Shown here piece after piece: positions 31,740-35,062 of a stretch of 35,062 bases of DNA; the first letter of the stretch is position 1; the number at the start of each line of letters is the position of its first letter. Made by a program: the position numbers and the translations under genes. Under the pieces are notes generated by a model, which saw only the letters and a program-made list of their open reading frames with translations, did not search any database and was not told where the DNA came from. This stretch comes from CAVSWN01 sp046728115 (lineage in GTDB: Bacteria > Acidobacteriota > Vicinamibacteria > Vicinamibacterales > CAVVIG01). The stretch is from the NCBI GenBank assembly GCA_046728115.1, contig JBKPDW010000025.1, positions 1 to 35,062 of the forward strand, read 5' to 3'.

Positions 31740-31931
31740 TCACACATTTGACGAACGCGGGGGCTCTCCGGCTAGCGCCGCGTAGATGCGTTCCGTTAGC
31801 TCCCGCAGGTGAGCCAGTTTGTGGTTGCTGATGTCCTTGTTCAACGATCCCAACGTTTCAGCGTCAACGGTTCGGCTCTGAATGAGCGCCGCGGCAATCG
31901 TGGCCCGTGCCTGAATCTGCGCATCGGTCAT
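31740..31931 (-). CDS. Small hypothetical protein
   Basis: A 63-residue protein: MTDAQIQARATIAAALIQSR, TVDAETLGSLNKDISNHKLA, HLRELTERIYAALAGEPP. It is mostly helical and has a good AAGGAG ribosome site 8 nt before the ATG, so it is likely translated. No family recognised, no signal peptide or metal motif. It lies between a transposase fragment and a broken YidB gene, on the same strand as the transposase, so it may be passenger or flanking DNA of that mobile element. Confidence 0.55.
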   Translation of the reverse strand: MTDAQIQARATIAAALIQSRTVDAETLGSLNKDISNHKLAHLRELTERIYAALAGEPPRSSNV

Positions 31932-32064
31932 AGGGCAGGCTCCTTGGAAGTATTATGCGGCTCGGCTGTGGACGATCGGCATCCTACGCTGCGGCCACCA
32001 GGTGTGCTGGCCTTCAGCCGACGGTTGGAGAAGACATCACTTCGTAGCGACTCGCGCATCTTCC

Positions 32065-32189
32065 GGCATCGTGAACGACCTCCTCGAGAAGCACGGCGGC
32101 CTGCAAGGCGTCGTCAGCGAATTCGAAAAGACGTGTTGCCGCAAGCTGTCGATCGCCTGACGCCGGACGGCACGATCCCGAAGGGGTAG
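32065..32189 (+). pseudogene. YidB-family (DUF937) protein remnant with internal deletion
   Basis: GIVNDLLEKHGGLQGVVSEF plus EKT (from 32065) matches the N-terminal motif of YidB proteins. A shift near 32135 then leads directly to VLPQAVDRLTPDGTIPKG with a TAG at 32187-32189, which is the family's C-terminus. The central 50-60 residues (GLGG..SWV.TG and the QF...AG repeats) are deleted. The surrounding stretches 31932-32064 and 32190-32380 contain nothing I can support. Confidence 0.65.
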
Positions 32190-32380
32190 CGCGAGACTGC
32201 GGCCCTTGGGCAAGCTCGGGGCCTCATGAACTGAGAATCACGTCACCTCAGATCAACGGCCGCCGGCGCGTCGCGCATATCCAATAATTCTTCCGTCTAT
32301 CGACGGCGACGCTCGTGAATCCCCCGCGAGTCAAGAGATCCTCGTGCTACGTTCGCGCAATGTGCGAAGTCCGCGCGCGT

Positions 32381-33448
32381 TTAGCGCGTCGGCGGCGGCT
32401 CGAAGATCGTCGTCTTCGGATGGAACTCGGACCATGCGAACCAGTACTCCGGTTCCATGATCAACATTTCGAGCTGCGTGCCTTTCATCTTGCCCGACGT
32501 GCAGCTTCCGTACGCATCCCACCGCGATCGCGTTTCGCGATCGATCAACTCTGTGGCGGCCGCGTTGGCCTCGTCGAACGTCAACCGCATCCCGTTCGCG
32601 CGCGCGACGAACGCCGTCGTCGTGTCCGACTTCGGCTGATGCACGACGAGGATCGGCTGACGTCCGAGCTCCTCGTTGACGACGCGGACGCGATCGAGCG
32701 CGTCGAGCGGAAACGCGCGGCTCGCGCCGCCGACGGTCAGTCCGATGACCTTCGTGTACGCCTTCAGCCGATCGTCGCGGCGCACGACGTCGGCAGGTGC
32801 AGATTTCTCGAGTGAGTAGCCCGCGCGCAGCTGCGCGTTCTTCGCGGAAATCCGCTCCGCGTACCCGGGCAGCGGCTTCAGGACGAGGGTGTCCGGATGC
32901 AGCCGCAGCCACTCTTCCCAGCTCGTGAGCAGAAAGGGATACAGCTCGAGATGCGCGCCCTTCAGCGGACCGGAGATCGCTTCGAGACTCGACTGCTGCC
33001 AGCGGCTGCCGGTCTCGACGTCCTTGAAGACTTCGTTGCCGCCGACGACGCCGGCGTTTTCCATCACCAGATTACGTCCGCGAGCCTGGGCCCTGAACAC
33101 GAGGGCCGTGTTGCAGTAGCTTCACCAGGTGACGGCGATCGGGCCGCTTGGCGAGTCGTCCTCGACGAGGCCGTGCTGCGCGAGGATGCCGGCTGGATAC
33201 GCCTTCGCGGTCTTGCCGCTCATCAGTCCGATCACGCGGTCGTCCGCATGCATCAACGTCGCGGCCGATGCGGACATGAATTCCGGGTTGTGCACGGCAG
33301 CATACGGCAGATTCTGTGGCTTCGAGTCCTGCGCGAATCCGATCGCGGATCCGAGCAGTACGACCGCACCGAACAGTACGAGCGTGGCAACCTTGGGCTG
33401 CACAGGGAGACGATGATAGCCGATTCTCACATTGCGGGTCGCGTCCAC
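32381..33448 (-). CDS. DUF3179-domain protein with in-frame UGA at a conserved Cys (candidate selenoprotein)
   Basis: The frame runs from a GTG at 33448 (GGAGG just upstream; GTG 33430 possible) through an N-terminal membrane anchor or signal (VATLVLFGAVVLLGSAIGFA), DDRVIGLMSGKTAKAYPAGI and SGPIAVTW to TGA at 33122-33124. It then continues unbroken in the same frame with SYCNTALVFRAQARGRN and GNEVFKDVETGSRWQQSSLE, through GPLKGAHLELYPF, VLKPLPGYAERI and AYGSCTSGKMKGTQLE, to a TAA at 32381. In DUF3179 proteins the TGA position is, as I recall, a cysteine of a CxxC pair (TWCSxCNTAL). The product would be 355 residues, U109xxC112. A SECIS-like hairpin follows. The function of DUF3179 is unknown. 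Alternatives: nonsense mutation or sequence error. Confidence 0.7.
33089..33107 (-). promoter_or_regulatory. SECIS-like hairpin downstream of the in-frame UGA
   Basis: On the minus strand, GGCCCT (33102-33107) pairs perfectly with AGGGCC (33089-33094) around the 7-nt loop CGTGTTC (33095-33101). The stem begins 15 nt and the loop 21 nt after the UGA, with G in the second loop position. This satisfies the published bacterial SECIS pattern as I know it (loop of 3-14 nt located 16-37 nt after UGA, a G among the first two loop bases). GC-rich hairpins are common by chance in this genome, so this is supportive only. Confidence 0.45.
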
Positions 33449-33483
33449 GAACGAACCTCCGGCTCAGGCTTCGAAGGACTGTG

Positions 33484-33507
33484 ATCAATCCAACTGAGCT
33501 GCGGACG
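33484..33507 (-). other. tRNA 5'-part-like remnant
   Basis: The minus strand holds AGCTCAGTTGGAT, identical to the D-arm region of the tRNA-Arg in this window, preceded by GTCCGC, which could be an acceptor 5' side. No anticodon arm, T-arm or 3' acceptor follows. Probably a tRNA fragment left by an integration or rearrangement. Confidence 0.4.
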
Positions 33508-33545
33508 TGATGACGGCCCGCTCACAAACAGATGACTTCGTCATC

Positions 33546-33570
33546 ACTTGGCGACTTGGCGACTTGTCGG
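33546..33570. repeat. Short tandem repeat
   Basis: ACTTGGCG occurs twice in tandem and is followed by the variant ACTTGTCG. It lies in the gene-free stretch 33508-33743, where I see no coding sequence. Probably slippage; no function suggested. Confidence 0.4.
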
Positions 33571-33743
33571 TATTTGGAGAAGGACCAGTACTAACCGCCC
33601 ACCGTGTGGGCGAGCTTTCCGGCCAGCCGGCAATTTCGGCCAATTGAGGCTCTCGACAATGGCGGTGGAGAGTAGACTCCGGAGGGTCTCTTCGTGAAGT
33701 CCGCTCACTGGTTTGGTTTCGCGGCCGGTTCTCCTTGGGTGCT

Positions 33744-34238
33744 TCACTCGACGCGCAGCAACTTGAGTGTGAACGGATTGGCGAACGGGCCATTCTGGTT
33801 TCGCTGTTGGGTCAACGACAGCGTGTCGCCGTCCAGTTTGTAAGAGTAGGTGATGAACACCCCTGGACCCATCACCGCGGGGTTCTTCGAAGCGATCGGT
33901 CGCATCGTGATCAGACTGCCGGGTGTCACCTCATATGTCCCGGCTTCGCTGACGAATGGTCCCCACACGGCTCGTAACTCGTCGGCGCTCGCCTTTGCCA
34001 CATCCGCCAGAATCGGTCGCGGCCCATCGGCCTGGACTTCGACTCGACTGTAGTGCCTGGCGGTGATGATGGTCAGGTTCGGTCGTTCGGCGAATGCGAT
34101 CGTGCGGGCTCCCGGGCCGGTGATCGCGGCTTCCACAACCCGCCAAACGCCCTGAATCGACTCTCGCGTCGACTGACCTGCTATCCCTTGGCTCGAGACC
34201 AATCCCACGCTGAGCACTGCGAACAACAATTTCCTCAC
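33744..34238 (-). CDS. Exported lipocalin-like protein
   Basis: A 164-residue protein read from GTG 34238, chosen because AAGGAGG lies 7 nt upstream and the product then begins with a clean signal peptide (KLLFAVLSVGLVSSQGIAG). The mature part starts STRESIQGVWRVVEAAITGP, followed by strands such as RPNLTIITARHYSRVEV, AGTYEVTPGSLITMRPIA, FITYSYKLDGDTLSLTQQRN and the final NPFTLKLLRVE. The pattern GVWRVVE ... LTIITARHYSR ... Y...G..L.L is that of lipocalin-like (lipocalin_4/5) small beta-barrels frequent in Acidobacteriota. A ligand is not known. Divergent from the DUF305 gene across 263 nt with no other recognisable element. Confidence 0.8.
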   Translation of the reverse strand: MRKLLFAVLSVGLVSSQGIAGQSTRESIQGVWRVVEAAITGPGARTIAFAERPNLTIITARHYSRVEVQADGPRPILADVAKASADELRAVWGPFVSEAGTYEVTPGSLITMRPIASKNPAVMGPGVFITYSYKLDGDTLSLTQQRNQNGPFANPFTLKLLRVE

Positions 34239-34501
34239 GATGCGCCTCCTTGCGGCAAACTGTCGAACACGTGTCCGGAATAATGCGTTACTCAAAATCC
34301 GCGGCTGTCGTCGCTCGCCGGCGGCGCGCGACCCCGGCGCCCAATTAAGGTAGGTCGCCGCGTCACCGACTCGCAATCGGGACGGTCGGGCGCCAATCAC
34401 TGCGCGGTTCACATCAGGCGACACGGGCGCGTGGGTCCGAGGTCAGAGGTCTACCCGGCCGCCGCCGAATCGCATAACATACGCCGCGAGAGTCGAACGG
34501 T

Positions 34502-35062
34502 ATGCGCCAACAGTCACGAGCCACGATCCTCGCCTTCTTCGTTATATGCGCCGCGGCGGCCGCGGGTTGCGCGACGAAGCAGAAGGCCAGCCTGCATCCT
34601 ACGCCGTCCGGACTCGGCCGTCTTCCGTACAGCGACGCCGACGTGGACTTCATGGCGGGGATGATTCCCCATCACGCGCAGGCCGTCATCATGGCCGGCT
34701 GGGCGCCGACCCACGGCGCCCGCCAGGACGTCGCCATCCTCTGCGAGCGCATCGTCGTCGGTCAGCGCGACGAGATCGCGATGATGCAGTCGTGGCTGCG
34801 CGACCGCGGACTCGAAGTCCCCGACGCGACGTCCACGCGCCACAAGATGAAGATGGGTGACACGGTCCACGAGATGCTGATGCCGGGCATGCTGACCGAC
34901 GAGGAGATGGCGGCGCTGGACAAGGCACGCGGGCCAGAGTTCGATCGTCTGTTCCTGCAGGGCATGATCAAGCATCACCAGGGCGCCATCGACATGGTCG
35001 ACAAGCTGTTCAAGGCGTACGGCGCCGCGCAGGACGAGACCGTTTACAAGTTTGCTTCGGAC
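34502..35062 (+). CDS. DUF305-family lipoprotein (partial, runs off the window)
   Basis: 187 codons remain open to the window end. The N-terminus is a lipoprotein signal: ATILAFFVICAAAAAGC, with the lipobox AAGC placing the lipidated Cys at residue 23. Two DUF305 halves follow, each with a His-rich motif: DVDFMAGMIPHHAQAVIMAG (about 49-68) and FLQGMIKHHQGAIDMVDKLF (about 157-176). Met/His motifs of this type (MI.HH..A..M) bind metals, copper in some members, and occur in proteins exported to the envelope. The spacing and the GLGRLPYSDADVDFM segment fit the family well. The C-terminus is missing because of the window end, not damage. Confidence 0.88.
   Translation, partial: MRQQSRATILAFFVICAAAAAGCATKQKASLHPTPSGLGRLPYSDADVDFMAGMIPHHAQAVIMAGWAPTHGARQDVAILCERIVVGQRDEIAMMQSWLRDRGLEVPDATSTRHKMKMGDTVHEMLMPGMLTDEEMAALDKARGPEFDRLFLQGMIKHHQGAIDMVDKLFKAYGAAQDETVYKFASD

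Noticed and set aside
33546..33570. Tandem repeat as a CRISPR-like array
   Set aside because: Units are 8 nt without spacers; no CRISPR repeats or cas genes are present anywhere in the window.

Overview
The window reads as GC-rich chromosomal DNA of an Acidobacteriota bacterium, most likely of the Vicinamibacteria type. The inference rests on gene families: a PadR regulator coupled to an ADOP-type FtsX/MacB permease, an Oar-like TonB receptor with a carboxypeptidase-regulatory N-domain and a PLNGRN motif, a short ECF sigma factor translationally coupled to a membrane Ser/Thr kinase with a TolB-like propeller, and a tricorn-type S41 protease. No marker gene (rRNA, ribosomal protein) is present, so taxonomy is inferred only.

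Left part (1-8.8 kb): a mosaic of broken genes. It holds a frameshifted IS3 transposase end, two palindromic repeats, a pair of small uncharacterised genes, an ADOP permease remnant, a vanadium haloperoxidase and an ECF sigma factor that have both lost their 5' ends at one shared breakpoint, a kinase interrupted by one in-frame TAA, and a second, frame-damaged ECF factor. It ends in a tyrosine integrase remnant abutting the 3' half of an initiator tRNA (an att-like junction) and a headless cytochrome c.

Middle part (8.8-24.8 kb): ordinary, mostly intact genes. These are a WYL regulator with a VOC protein; tricorn protease; TonB receptor; a Tat-exported dienelactone hydrolase; a MarR regulator divergent from a cupin gene with a 10-bp perfect inverted repeat between them; an alpha/beta hydrolase; a THEP1-type NTPase divergent from an AlkZ-like winged-helix protein; and PadR-ADOP.

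Right part (24.8-30.5 kb): the main discovery, a gene-cassette array of integron type. Seven attC-like recombination sites (A-G), all in one orientation, separate minus-strand cassette genes (membrane proteins, VOC, two methyltransferases, DUF6429-like and unknown proteins). In five cases the TAA stop codon lies inside the attC end. No integron integrase is visible, so this is a CALIN or the distal part of a chromosomal integron. It abuts a tRNA-Arg(UCU) gene with a dead phage-type integrase on its other side.

Far right (30.5-35 kb): a GlsB/YeaQ-like membrane protein, small ORFs, a TIR-domain fragment joined to an IS1182-type transposase fragment, a decayed YidB gene, a DUF3179 gene whose first CxxC cysteine codon is UGA followed by a hairpin that fits the bacterial SECIS pattern (candidate selenoprotein or nonsense mutant), a lipocalin-like protein, and a DUF305 lipoprotein cut by the window end.
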